DNA of 64,000 nt from Bradyrhizobium agreste (GTDB taxonomy: Bacteria; Pseudomonadota; Alphaproteobacteria; Rhizobiales; Xanthobacteraceae): positions 203,341 to 267,340 of the forward strand of contig NZ_JACCHP010000006.1 of assembly GCF_016031625.1 (NCBI RefSeq), in the 5' to 3' direction. Of this stretch, positions 46,532 to 55,352 are shown one piece after another (the stretch's first letter is position 1; every line of letters starts with the position of its first letter). Made by a program: the position numbers and the translations under genes. The notes below the pieces were generated by a model that searched no databases, had not been told where the DNA came from, and saw only the letters and a list, made by a program, of their open reading frames with translations.

Positions 46532-48175
46532 ATGATCCAGCCCACATTTGCGACCCACGAGGTCTTCAACCAGTCGCCGCCATTCGAGGACGTCGATCTT
46601 TTCGCCGTGGACCGGCCGCTGGTCGAGGCGGTCAGGGCCAATGGCGGCGCGGCGGCAGAGCGTGAGCTCTCCGAGTTCGGCAGGCACTGGGGCTCGGCGG
46701 CGATGGCCGATCGCGGGCGCCTTGCGAACGAGAACACGCCGAAGCTGCGCAGCTTCGACGCCAAGGGCAATCGTCGCGACCAGGTCGAGTTTCATCCGGC
46801 CTATCACGAGCTGATGGCGCACAGTGCGCATGCCGGCGTGCACAATTCCACCTGGACCGCGGACGGCAAGCCGGAGGGCGATGGCGCCGAGGTCATTCGT
46901 GCCGCAAAGTTCTACATGGCAGCCCAGGTCGAGACCGGCCACCTCTGCCCGATCACGATGACGCGCGCCTCCGTCGGCGCGCTGGCAATGCAGCCCGACT
47001 TGCTCGCGCGCCTAATGCCGGTGCTGTCGACCAGGAGCTACGATCCGAGCTTTGCGCCGTGGTGGGAGAAGCGCGGCATGACGCTCGGCATGGGCATGAC
47101 CGAGAAGCAGGGCGGCACCGACGTGCGCGCCAACATGACGCGTGCGGTGCGCGACGGCGACGGCTATCGCATCACCGGCCACAAATGGTTCATGTCGGCG
47201 CCGATGTGCGATGCGTTCCTGGTGGTGGCACAGGCCGAAGGCGGGCTGACCTGTTTCTTCATGCCGCGCTTCGCGCCGGATGGATCGGTCAACGCCATCC
47301 AGTTCCAGCGGCTGAAGGACAAGCTCGGCAACCGTTCCAATGCCTCCTCCGAGGTCGAGTTCGTCGGCGCCTATGCCGAAAGGGTCGGCGAGGAGGGCAA
47401 GGGCATCCGCACCATCATCCAGATGGTGCAGCTGACGCGACAGGATTGTGCGATCGCCTCCGTGGGCCTGATGCGCTCGGGGCTTGCGCATGCGCTGCAC
47501 CACGCCCGCCACCGCAGCGTGTTCCAGAAGCATCTGGCCGATCAGCCATTGATGCAGGCCGTGCTGTCGGACATGGCGCTGCATGTGGAGGCGAGCACGG
47601 CGCTGGTGATGCGGCTCTGCCGCGCCTTCGACCGCACGCCGCTCGATGCGGCGGAGGCGGCCTATATGCGACTGCTCACGCCCGCGATCAAATACTGGAC
47701 CTGCAAGAGCGCGCCGCCGTTCCTCTTCGAGGCGATGGAGTGCCTCGGCGGCAACGGCTATGTCGAGGACGGCATTTTGGCGCGGCATTATCGCGAGTCG
47801 CCGGTCAACGCGATCTGGGAAGGCTCGGGCAACGTGATGTGCCTCGACGTGCTCCGCGCGCTCTCGCGCGAAGGCGAGGCGGCGATGGCGGTGCTGCAAG
47901 CGCTGGCGGCCGAGACCAAGGGGCTGCCGGGGGCGGACGCGGCGGTCAGTTTCATCGGCAAGACGTTTCGGCGCGTCGACGGCGAGCGCGTCGCGCGGCT
48001 TGCGGTCGAGAAGCTGGCACTGCTGGCCGCGACCGCGGCGCTCAATGGCGTGTTTCCACACAATGCCGAACTGTTCGCGAGCACGCGTCTTGCGGCCAAT
48101 CACGCCAGCATGTACGGCGCCGTCGAGCTGGAGAGCGGCGAGGCGCGCGCGCTGCTGGAGCGGGCGCTGCCGTGA
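46532..48175 (+). CDS. AidB-like acyl-CoA dehydrogenase
   Basis: The 547-residue protein has the AidB N-terminal domain and the acyl-CoA dehydrogenase core (GMTEKQGGTDV; MECLGGNGYVEDG; NAIWEGSGNVMCLDVLRA). E. coli AidB is a flavoprotein induced by alkylation and binds DNA; dehydrogenase activity is weak. It starts 20 bases after the dipeptidase stop. Whether it protects DNA or oxidises an acyl-CoA here is open. Its stop overlaps the next start in GTGA. Confidence 0.9.
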   Translation: MIQPTFATHEVFNQSPPFEDVDLFAVDRPLVEAVRANGGAAAERELSEFGRHWGSAAMADRGRLANENTPKLRSFDAKGNRRDQVEFHPAYHELMAHSAHAGVHNSTWTADGKPEGDGAEVIRAAKFYMAAQVETGHLCPITMTRASVGALAMQPDLLARLMPVLSTRSYDPSFAPWWEKRGMTLGMGMTEKQGGTDVRANMTRAVRDGDGYRITGHKWFMSAPMCDAFLVVAQAEGGLTCFFMPRFAPDGSVNAIQFQRLKDKLGNRSNASSEVEFVGAYAERVGEEGKGIRTIIQMVQLTRQDCAIASVGLMRSGLAHALHHARHRSVFQKHLADQPLMQAVLSDMALHVEASTALVMRLCRAFDRTPLDAAEAAYMRLLTPAIKYWTCKSAPPFLFEAMECLGGNGYVEDGILARHYRESPVNAIWEGSGNVMCLDVLRALSREGEAAMAVLQALAAETKGLPGADAAVSFIGKTFRRVDGERVARLAVEKLALLAATAALNGVFPHNAELFASTRLAANHASMYGAVELESGEARALLERALP

Positions 48176-48963
48176 GTCTCCAAAACGAAAGCCTCCTGAT
48201 GGACTCCCTCAATCCCGATCATCCGCCGCTGATTGAGACGGCGGCGACGCCGCGTGTCTGGAAGTTCTGGGGCACGGCGCTGTGGGGCCTCTTCATCTTC
48301 GTTGCGATGTTCGTCGGGCAGATCGGTGCCGTGATTGCGCTGGCGGCGCTGCGTGGTCTTCCCATCGACCTGGCCTCGCTTCAGCTCGTCGGCCGCGAAC
48401 CCCAGACGCTCGCGCTCTCGGTGATCATGGGGCTGCCGGCGACGTTGCTTGCGGTCTGGCTCGCCATTCGCATCAAGAAGGCCTCCTTCGTCGACTATCT
48501 CGCGCTGCATTGGCCGTCTTGGAAGCAGCTGCTGTTCGGTGCCGTCGGCCTCATCCTGATCGTGCTGCTCTGGGAGACGATGTCGCGCGCGCTCGGCCGC
48601 GAGGCGACGCCGGGCTTCATGACCGATCTGTTGAAATCGGGCCGCGATAAGGGCGCCGCGCTGCTGCTGCTGGCCGCATTCGCGGTGGCGGCGCCGATGT
48701 CGGAAGAGGTTCTGGCGCGCGGCTTCCTCTACCGCGGTTGGTCGGCGAGCTTTTTGCGGTCGTCAGGCGCGATCCTGCTGTCGTCGCTGGTCTGGACCGT
48801 CGTCCACCTGCAATACGACATGTACTTCCTCGCCGAGGTCTTCACCATCGGCCTGTGGTTCGGCTACATGCGCTACCGCGCCGGATCGCTCTGGCTCACG
48901 ATCGCGCTGCACGCGCTGAACAATCTGACCGCGGTGGTGCTGACGATGTGGCTGGGGGGCTAG
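48172..48963 (+). CDS. CPBP-family intramembrane metalloprotease
   Basis: The protein is about 263 residues, with several hydrophobic segments and the CPBP (Abi/Rce1-like) motifs EEVLARGFLYR, VVHLQYD and HALNN, which provide the catalytic glutamates and metal-binding histidines in the membrane. The GTG at 48172 overlaps the upstream stop (GTGA); an ATG at 48199 is an alternative. It converges with the AEC carrier gene, overlapping 4 bases. Roles of such proteins include membrane protein processing and bacteriocin self-immunity. Confidence 0.85.
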   Translation: MSLQNESLLMDSLNPDHPPLIETAATPRVWKFWGTALWGLFIFVAMFVGQIGAVIALAALRGLPIDLASLQLVGREPQTLALSVIMGLPATLLAVWLAIRIKKASFVDYLALHWPSWKQLLFGAVGLILIVLLWETMSRALGREATPGFMTDLLKSGRDKGAALLLLAAFAVAAPMSEEVLARGFLYRGWSASFLRSSGAILLSSLVWTVVHLQYDMYFLAEVFTIGLWFGYMRYRAGSLWLTIALHALNNLTAVVLTMWLGG

Positions 48964-49883
48964 GCCGCCAGCGCGATCGCGATCGGCATCGTGATCGCGG
49001 CCAGGATCGTCTGCAGCGTGATGATCTGCGCGAGCAGCGGCGCGTCGCCGCCCATCTGGCGGGCCAGCACATAGGCGCTGGGCGAGGTCGGCACCGCCGC
49101 GCAGATCGCGACGATCGCAAGGCTCTCGCCGGACAGGCCGAACCAAACGGCAAGCGCGAGGGCGAGTGCAGGCATCAGCAACAGCTTGAAGCCGACGCCG
49201 ATCGCGGCGGCGGCGCTCGGGCGCAGCAGGCCTTCCAGATGCAGCCCGGCGCCGGTGACGAGCAGGCCGATGGCGAGCGAGGAACGGCTGAGCGCGTCGG
49301 CAACCTCATGCCAGAGCTTTGGCAGCGGCAGATGGGTAACGTTGATGAAGAGCCCGATGGCGCAAGCCCAGATCAGCGGATTGCGGATCACCGTCATGAC
49401 GATGGCGCGCACCGACTGCTTTTCGGGCGACGCATAGTGCGCGAGCACCGCGACGCTGAACACGTTGACCAGCGGGATGATCGCAACCATCGCCACCGAA
49501 GCCAGCGCCAACCCGACATCGCCGAACATGTTGGCGGAGACGGAGAGGGCGACATAGGTCTGCCACCGCGTCGCGCCCTGGAAGATCGACGTGAAGGCGG
49601 GGCCGTCGATGTCGAGCCGGGACAGAGCCGGGCGCAATGCGAGGCACAGCAGCGACATCGCCAGCGCCGCCAGCAGCAGCGCGCCGCCGACCCCGGCCAT
49701 CGGTACCTTCGTGAGGTCCGCCTTCACCAGCGTCTGGATCAGCAGCATCGGAAACAGCACGAAATAAGTCAGCCGCTCCAGCCCGTGCCACTGCGTGTCC
49801 AGCCGCATCAGGCTGCGCCTGAGCACCACGCCGAGGACGATGAGGATGAAGACGGGCAGCAGCGCCGCAACGACGACGGCCAT
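48960..49883 (-). CDS. AEC-family (auxin efflux carrier type) transporter
   Basis: The 307-residue inner-membrane protein has about ten hydrophobic segments in two halves with a central cytoplasmic loop, as in bacterial AEC/PIN-like carriers (YFVLFPMLLIQTLV; MTVIRNPLIWACAIG; CAAVPTSPSAYVLARQMGGD). Bacterial members move dicarboxylates such as malate or other anions; auxin transport is not implied. It follows ruvX by 4 bases and is probably in the same operon. Confidence 0.88.
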   Translation of the reverse strand: MAVVVAALLPVFILIVLGVVLRRSLMRLDTQWHGLERLTYFVLFPMLLIQTLVKADLTKVPMAGVGGALLLAALAMSLLCLALRPALSRLDIDGPAFTSIFQGATRWQTYVALSVSANMFGDVGLALASVAMVAIIPLVNVFSVAVLAHYASPEKQSVRAIVMTVIRNPLIWACAIGLFINVTHLPLPKLWHEVADALSRSSLAIGLLVTGAGLHLEGLLRPSAAAAIGVGFKLLLMPALALALAVWFGLSGESLAIVAICAAVPTSPSAYVLARQMGGDAPLLAQIITLQTILAAITMPIAIALAA

Positions 49884-49887
49884 GGGA

Positions 49888-50373
49888 TCAGCCGGGTCCT
49901 TTGCGCAGGTTTGCCAGGCGATCGAGCGCGCCTTGCAGGATGAAGATCGCGGCGTGCTCGTCGATCACCTCGGCGCGCTTGGCGCGGCTGACGTCCATGC
50001 CGATCAGCTCGCGCTCGACCGCCGCGGTCGAGAGGCGCTCGTCCCAGAGACCGATTGGCAGCGCGGTCAGTCCGGCCAGATTTCGCGCGAAGGCGCGGGT
50101 CGATTGCGCGCGCGGTCCCTCGCTGCCGTCCATGTTGATGGGCAGGCCGAGCACGAAGCCGACCGCCTTGCGCTCGGCGGCGATGGCAAGCAGCCTGGCG
50201 GCGTCGTGCTTGAACTGCTTGCGCAGGATCGTTTCGACACCGGTGGCCAAGCGGCGGTCGGGGTCGGACACGGCAACGCCGATGGTCTTGGTGCCCAGAT
50301 CGAGCCCGACCAGCGCGCCGCGTTCGGGCCAACGGGTTGCTGCTTCGACCAAGGTGAGGATAAGAGCCGGCAT
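49888..50373 (-). CDS. ruvX: Putative pre-16S rRNA nuclease / Holliday junction resolvase-like YqgF
   Basis: The 161-residue RNase H-fold protein has VGLDLGTKTIGVAVSD, VLGLPINMDGSEGPRAQ and LWDERLSTAAVERELI, with a final Asp in VIDEHAA. YqgF matures the 5' end of 16S rRNA in E. coli. The ATG at 50373 was chosen as giving the family N terminus; earlier in-frame ATGs lead into the divergent small gene. Confidence 0.92.
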   Translation of the reverse strand: MPALILTLVEAATRWPERGALVGLDLGTKTIGVAVSDPDRRLATGVETILRKQFKHDAARLLAIAAERKAVGFVLGLPINMDGSEGPRAQSTRAFARNLAGLTALPIGLWDERLSTAAVERELIGMDVSRAKRAEVIDEHAAIFILQGALDRLANLRKGPG

Positions 50374-50419
50374 GGATTTAGCGCATATCATGTGTCGCGC
50401 TGCAGAGTGAACCCGAAAC

Positions 50420-50632
50420 ATGGATGCGCTGACACTATTTGGCCTGTTCGCCGTCACGGCGATGCTGGTCACTTACGCCCTGGAGGATTGCAGCCACTGG
50501 TTCGTGCTGCTGTTCGCCGCATCCTGCGCGCTCGGCTCGGCCTACGGCTTCCTTCAGGGCGCCTGGCCCTTCGGTCTCGTCGAGGCGATCTGGTCCCTCG
50601 TGGCGCTGCGGCGCTGGTACCTGAAGCCCTAG
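50420..50632 (+). CDS. Small two-helix membrane protein
   Basis: The 70-residue protein has two hydrophobic helices (LFGLFAVTAMLVTYAL and WFVLLFAASCALGSAYGFL) and a conserved-looking end GLVEAIWSLVALRRWYLKP. It is divergent from ruvX by 46 bases. Function unknown; the length and clean boundaries indicate a real gene. Confidence 0.65.
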   Translation: MDALTLFGLFAVTAMLVTYALEDCSHWFVLLFAASCALGSAYGFLQGAWPFGLVEAIWSLVALRRWYLKP

Positions 50633-50902
50633 ATCGCCTGAGGGTCGCAAGCAGCGCGCGAAATCGTGATGCATCGATCATGTGTGGGATATCTCACACG
50701 GTGACGTTGCAGACCATGGCATGATGCCGCGTCTTTGGTTGCGTGGCAGTCAATATGTAGGTCTAAAGTAGTGTGGGGTTTACGCCCCCCGATTTCCAAA
50801 AAAACCGCAGCGACCGGCAGTCTGGCCCGCGCTGCAACCTTGGCGCAATTTTTTGGGCGCCCCGACCACATCCAATACTTGCTCAGTCATATGAGGGTCA
50901 CG

Positions 50903-53113
50903 ATGCTCATCAAGCCAAGCCTGATCGCGGGCTCAGAACGGCGATTCAAGCAAGCCGAGTTCTCACCTGAAGCCTTGAACCGGAAATTGGGCGACGGTCC
51001 GATCGAGATGACCGTCGAAAAGATGCGCCTGCGCCAGCGCCAGCTGCTGGCCGAGACGCAGGACGTGGAGAAGGCCGAGATTGGCCTGGAGCGGATCATC
51101 CAGGGCAATGATCTCGACAGCATCAATTATCTCGCCAAGGGGACCGCGGCCTCGCGCTCGGTCTGCCGCATCCAGGTCAGGGATCTCAAGTCGAACCTGC
51201 TCGGCTATGGCTCGGGCTTCCTGGTTGGCCCGGGCCTGTTGATGACGAATCATCACGTCTTCGGCAAGCCGGCCGAGGCAGCCAATTCGATCGCCGATTT
51301 CAATTATGAGCTCGACGTCTCCGGGCAGGAGCGCGTGCCGGTGCGGTTCGGCTTCGAGCCGGGCAAGTTCTTCTACACCAACGACAGGCTGGATTTTACG
51401 GTCGTCGCGGTGGCGCCGACCTCGCTGTCGGGCGGGGAGGAGCTAGAGGACTTCGGATGGTTGCCGCTCAGCGGTGCGCCCGGCAAGGCAGACCCCGGCG
51501 AGTACCTCACCATCATCCAGCATCCGAGCGGGCAGATGAAGCAGGTCTGCGTCCGTGAGAACAAGTTGCTCAAATATGTCGGCGACTTCCTCTGGTACAA
51601 CACCGACACGACGGCGGGATCGTCGGGCTCGCCCGCGTTCAACCGCTTCTGGCAGGTGGTCGCCCTGCATCACAGCGGCGTTCCCCGCAAGGATGCGCAG
51701 GGCCGCACCCTGAGCAAGGACGGCAAGGTATGGAAACCGTCGATGGACGAATCCATGATCGACTGGATCGCCAATGAAGGCATCCGGATCAGCGCGATCG
51801 TCGCCGATCTCAGGGTTGCCGTCGGCTCCCATCCCCTCATCAAGCCGGTGCTGGACGAGGAGGAGCCGCCGATCCGGCAAGAGAGCGCGAAAGTCCGGCC
51901 ACCGGCTGCCGCGCCTGCTTTCGGTGCCAATGTCTGGGTCGAGCAGTCCCTCGACGGAACCTCGCTGGTGGTCCCTATCCGCGTGCCCTTGCCGATGTTC
52001 AGGAAGGACATTCCGCTCGTGCCGCCGGGACCTGTGGGCGGCAACGGAGGGGCGAAAAACGGCGGCACGCAGAACGGCGGCACGCCTTTGATCACCCCGC
52101 CCGCCGGGCTGCTGCCTCACATCAGCGCGAATAACGGCCTGCCGATGGAAGCCGTGCACATCGATCAGAGCACGCTGAAATCGCGTCCCGGATACAAGGC
52201 GAACTTCCTTGGCACCGGCAAATTCTCGGTGCCCTTGCCGGAGATTCCGGCCTCCCTCAAATCCAAGATCGCGATGCTCAAGGGCAGCTCCAGGCAATCC
52301 GAGCTGAAATATTTCAACTACAGCGTGGTCATGAACAAGGAGCGCCGGCTCGCCTTCTTCAGCTGCGTCAACATAGACGGCGGCAAGCAGCAGGACGTCG
52401 GCAAGCGCGAGGGTGATTCCTGGCTGCGCGATCCACGCATCGACGACGATGCCCAGATCGGCGACGAGTTCTACCGCAAGCAGGCCACCTTCGAGGCGGA
52501 TCGCAGCAAGAATCCGTTCGACCGTGGTCATCTCGTGCGCCGCCTGGATGCGACCTGGGGCGACACCGTTGCCGCAGCCAAGCAGCATGGCGACGATTCC
52601 TTCCACTTCACCAATTGCTCGCCCCAGTTCTTCTCGTTCAATCAGGGCAAGCAGCTGTGGGCGGGACTGGAGGATTACACGCGCGATGTCCTGCTCGAAG
52701 GCGCGGAGAAGGGCATCGTCATGAATGGTCCGGTATTCGACGGGCCCGACGCCGATGCATCCGATCTGCCCAATCCGGCGGGCCGGCCGCACAAGGATCC
52801 GAGCTTCGGCGGCGTTCAAATCCCGAAATATTTCTGGAAGATCCTGATCCGACGCAACGAGGATGACGACGCTCTCAAGGCGGCGGCCTTCCTCATGAGC
52901 CAGCGAAAGCTGATCATGGAGATCGATCGCATCCAGGAGATGGATCTGCGCGAGCGGATGTCGGAGGAGGATGTCAGCGTCTTCCAGGTCTCGATCGCGG
53001 ACCTGACGAGGTTGACCAAGCTGGATTTCGGCAATCTCATTGATGCGGATTCGCACGAGGCGACCTCGGTCGGTCCGCGGCGGATCGAGTCCTACGAGGA
53101 CATTCGACTCTGA
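50903..53113 (+). CDS. Trypsin-like serine protease fused to a NUC1 DNA/RNA endonuclease
   Basis: The 736-residue protein has a helical N-terminal region (1-85), a trypsin-like protease domain (about 86-310) with triad H118 (TNHHVF), D164 (RLDFTVV) and S241 (GSSGSP), a Pro- and Gly/Asn-rich linker (about 320-400), and a NUC1/EndoG-like beta-beta-alpha-metal nuclease (about 465-690). The nuclease has DRGH (H543 general base), N571 (FTNCSPQ) as metal ligand and E590 (GLEDYTRD). There is no signal peptide, so both toxic activities would be cytoplasmic and must be held in check. The ATG at 50903 follows GAGGG. It stands alone after a 270-base gap. A protease-released suicide nuclease is the working idea; substrate and trigger are unknown. 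Confidence 0.9.
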   Translation: MLIKPSLIAGSERRFKQAEFSPEALNRKLGDGPIEMTVEKMRLRQRQLLAETQDVEKAEIGLERIIQGNDLDSINYLAKGTAASRSVCRIQVRDLKSNLLGYGSGFLVGPGLLMTNHHVFGKPAEAANSIADFNYELDVSGQERVPVRFGFEPGKFFYTNDRLDFTVVAVAPTSLSGGEELEDFGWLPLSGAPGKADPGEYLTIIQHPSGQMKQVCVRENKLLKYVGDFLWYNTDTTAGSSGSPAFNRFWQVVALHHSGVPRKDAQGRTLSKDGKVWKPSMDESMIDWIANEGIRISAIVADLRVAVGSHPLIKPVLDEEEPPIRQESAKVRPPAAAPAFGANVWVEQSLDGTSLVVPIRVPLPMFRKDIPLVPPGPVGGNGGAKNGGTQNGGTPLITPPAGLLPHISANNGLPMEAVHIDQSTLKSRPGYKANFLGTGKFSVPLPEIPASLKSKIAMLKGSSRQSELKYFNYSVVMNKERRLAFFSCVNIDGGKQQDVGKREGDSWLRDPRIDDDAQIGDEFYRKQATFEADRSKNPFDRGHLVRRLDATWGDTVAAAKQHGDDSFHFTNCSPQFFSFNQGKQLWAGLEDYTRDVLLEGAEKGIVMNGPVFDGPDADASDLPNPAGRPHKDPSFGGVQIPKYFWKILIRRNEDDDALKAAAFLMSQRKLIMEIDRIQEMDLRERMSEEDVSVFQVSIADLTRLTKLDFGNLIDADSHEATSVGPRRIESYEDIRL

Positions 53114-53235
53114 GTAACGCTTCGTTGCGCCAAGCAGCGAAACCGGCGTGAAATTCGGGTGAGGGCAGCGGTGCTCTCTATCGAGACACTGCAAGACCTC
53201 ACCCAGCTTTCTTTCGCCAGTTACGCGTGTGGCGG

Positions 53236-54171
53236 TCAGCGGATCGCGATCGGGTTGATCATCGCCTGCACGCCGCCGGTCCAGCGCGGCTGGCCCAGCA
53301 CGAACAGGAATTCGTAGCCCTTGTCCCGGGCGAGCGCCGCGGTGTCCATGTTCTCGAGGATATAGGTCCCGTTCATCGCGAGCAGGATCTGGTGGACCTC
53401 GAATACGGTCTTGCCTTCAAACGGAAGGACCTCGAGCCCCCAGGTGTCGGCGCCGACCGCGACGACGCCCTTGCCGGTGAGGTACTTCGCGCCTTCGACG
53501 CCGAGGCCGGGTTCGCCGGCCGAGTAGCGTTTGTCGTCCTTGCCGATCAGGCTGAGCCAGCCGGTGTGGAAGATGACGACATCGCCCTGCCGGATCTCGA
53601 CGTTCTGCTGCTTGGCGGCTTCCTCGATCTCCTTGACGTTGAAGGCGGTGCCTTCCTTCACCACGTCGGTCTTGAAATAGGCGGCCATGTCGAGCAGCAC
53701 GCCGCGGGTGACCATCGGCGGCACCTTCTCGATGCCGAGCTTCTTCAAGCCATTGGGATCGGCGAAATCGGCCAGCTTGTTTCCGTTGTAATAGACGTGC
53801 TCGATGCCGAGATGGCCGAGCCCGTCGAGCTGGCTGCCGATGCCGACCCAGGTGTCGAGGATGTCGTCGTTGTAGGTCGCCTTGTTGGGGCCGAGACCCG
53901 GGCTGCCGGCCTGTCCCGGCTGCACGATGGTGAGCTTGAAGGTGCGCGGAGGGTAGGCAGGCGTCTGCGGTGTGACGGGGATACCGAGGGCGTAGGTCTT
54001 GCCGGTCTTCACCAGCGATGCCGCCTTCACCACGAGCTCGGGCGTCATGTAGTTGGCGGCGCCGATCTCGTCGTTCGGCCCCCATTTCGATTTGGTCCAG
54101 TCCTGTGCGCTTGCAGTTCCTGAAATCGCCGACAACGCGGCGACGCAGCACAACACGAGCGTATTGCGCAT
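53236..54171 (-). CDS. Secreted cyclase-family hydrolase (kynurenine formamidase-like)
   Basis: The 311-residue protein has a signal peptide (cleavage near ASA-QD) and the cyclase/KynB-like metal hydrolase fold. DGLGHLGI stands where the family metal site HxGTHxD is found, so one ligand may differ. VVIFHTGW and GADTWGLE match later motifs. A GGGAGG site seven bases upstream fixes the ATG at 54171. Periplasmic members act on cyclic esters or formamides; the substrate here is unknown. Confidence 0.85.
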   Translation of the reverse strand: MRNTLVLCCVAALSAISGTASAQDWTKSKWGPNDEIGAANYMTPELVVKAASLVKTGKTYALGIPVTPQTPAYPPRTFKLTIVQPGQAGSPGLGPNKATYNDDILDTWVGIGSQLDGLGHLGIEHVYYNGNKLADFADPNGLKKLGIEKVPPMVTRGVLLDMAAYFKTDVVKEGTAFNVKEIEEAAKQQNVEIRQGDVVIFHTGWLSLIGKDDKRYSAGEPGLGVEGAKYLTGKGVVAVGADTWGLEVLPFEGKTVFEVHQILLAMNGTYILENMDTAALARDKGYEFLFVLGQPRWTGGVQAMINPIAIR

Positions 54172-54358
54172 CAATAGTCCTCCCGATGTTTTGGCTTCGT
54201 TTTTGGTTTCGCGCTGGCCAGTCACTCATCCTAACGTAGAAGGAGCGCTGGCTTCAAAGCTTTTCGAAGTGCTGCGCTGCGATGGCAGGCGCAGCGCGGA
54301 TCGATTCAAACGCGATCGATTTGTGACGAATTTCGTGGTGTGGAACGTTGGCGCTCCG

Positions 54359-55249
54359 TCAGGCTGCGATGACGTCCTCGTCCTTCTTCAGGCAATCGGC
54401 AAAACCGCTCAGCGCGCTATATTGATGTCCGGCGCGGCGCTGGATGAAGAGTGTCTCGACACGGGCATGTGACGGGCTCAGCGTGTGGACGGCGACGGCG
54501 CCGTTCATCGCGCTGCGTTCCACGACGGCGAGCGGCAGCAGCGTCACGCCCATGTCGGCGGCGACGCAGCCAATCATGCCGTCGAGCGTGCCGAGCTCGA
54601 AGCGCGCCGCCGACGGCCAGCCGAACTCGACGAAGATCTGTTCGAGCCGCTGGCGATAGGTGCAGCCAGTGCGGAACACCAGCGCGGTCGGACCCGATTC
54701 CGGCGTGCCGGCGCGCAGCTCGGCGAGCGAAGCCCAGCGGCGCGCGCTGACCAGCACCAGCTCTTCGCGGAATGCGCTCGTCGCGGTGAGGTCGTCATGC
54801 GTGATGGGCCCTGCGACGAAGGCGCCGTCGAGCGCGCCGTCGAGCACGCTGGCAACGAGGTCGGCGGTCGGCGCGGTGCGCAAGGAAAGGCGCACGGCCG
54901 GGAAGCGGCGGTGAAAATCGGCGAGCAGCGGCGGCAGCCGCACCGCGGCCGTGGTCTCCATCGATCCGATCGCGAGCGGTCCTTTCGGCTCGCCATCGTC
55001 GCGCGCGGCGAGCAAGGCTTCGCGCGACAGCGCCGCCATCTTTTGCGCATAGGGGAGCAGGCGCTTGCCAGCACCGGTCAGCGTCATGCCGCGCGAGTGC
55101 CGCTCGAACAGTGGCGTGCCGATCTCCGCCTCCAGCGCCTTCACCCGCTGGGTGACGTTCGACTGGACCGTGTTGAGCTCTTCGGCGGCGCGGGTGATGC
55201 CGCCGGTGCGGGCGACGGCGGCGAAGGTCTTGAAATCGCTGAGTTCCAT
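54359..55249 (-). CDS. LysR-family transcriptional regulator
   Basis: The 296-residue protein has the LysR winged HTH at the N terminus (FKTFAAVARTGGITRAAEEL, then VQSNVTQRVKALE) and a periplasmic-binding-like effector domain of the CbbR/CysB type. It is divergent from the nitronate monooxygenase gene with 103 bases between starts and a T-N11-A motif inside, so it is likely to control that gene. Confidence 0.92.
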   Translation of the reverse strand: MELSDFKTFAAVARTGGITRAAEELNTVQSNVTQRVKALEAEIGTPLFERHSRGMTLTGAGKRLLPYAQKMAALSREALLAARDDGEPKGPLAIGSMETTAAVRLPPLLADFHRRFPAVRLSLRTAPTADLVASVLDGALDGAFVAGPITHDDLTATSAFREELVLVSARRWASLAELRAGTPESGPTALVFRTGCTYRQRLEQIFVEFGWPSAARFELGTLDGMIGCVAADMGVTLLPLAVVERSAMNGAVAVHTLSPSHARVETLFIQRRAGHQYSALSGFADCLKKDEDVIAA

Positions 55250-55287
55250 GGCGTCGTTTCGCTTTCGAGATGGCAGCGTTCACAACA

Positions 55288-55304
55288 ATTCAATTTTCGA
55301 GAAT
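55288..55304. promoter_or_regulatory. Probable LysR box upstream of nitronate monooxygenase
   Basis: ATTC-AATTTTCGA-GAAT is an inverted repeat that contains a T-N11-A core. It lies 38 bases from the LysR start and 48 from the oxygenase start, a usual place for LysR contact. The assignment is by pattern only. Confidence 0.45.
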
Positions 55305-55352
55305 GCTAGTCGCGCTTAATCTCGCTGTCCAGATCGGGGAGGAGCCAAGCCG

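Noticed and set aside
51443..53194. 583-codon minus-strand frame opposite the protease-nuclease gene
   Set aside because: It is the complement of a gene with clear active-site motifs; the translation has no recognisable domain.
53157..53205. GGGTGAGG...CCTCACCC inverted repeat after the protease-nuclease gene
   Set aside because: The 33-base loop and short arms make a functional terminator doubtful; left unannotated.
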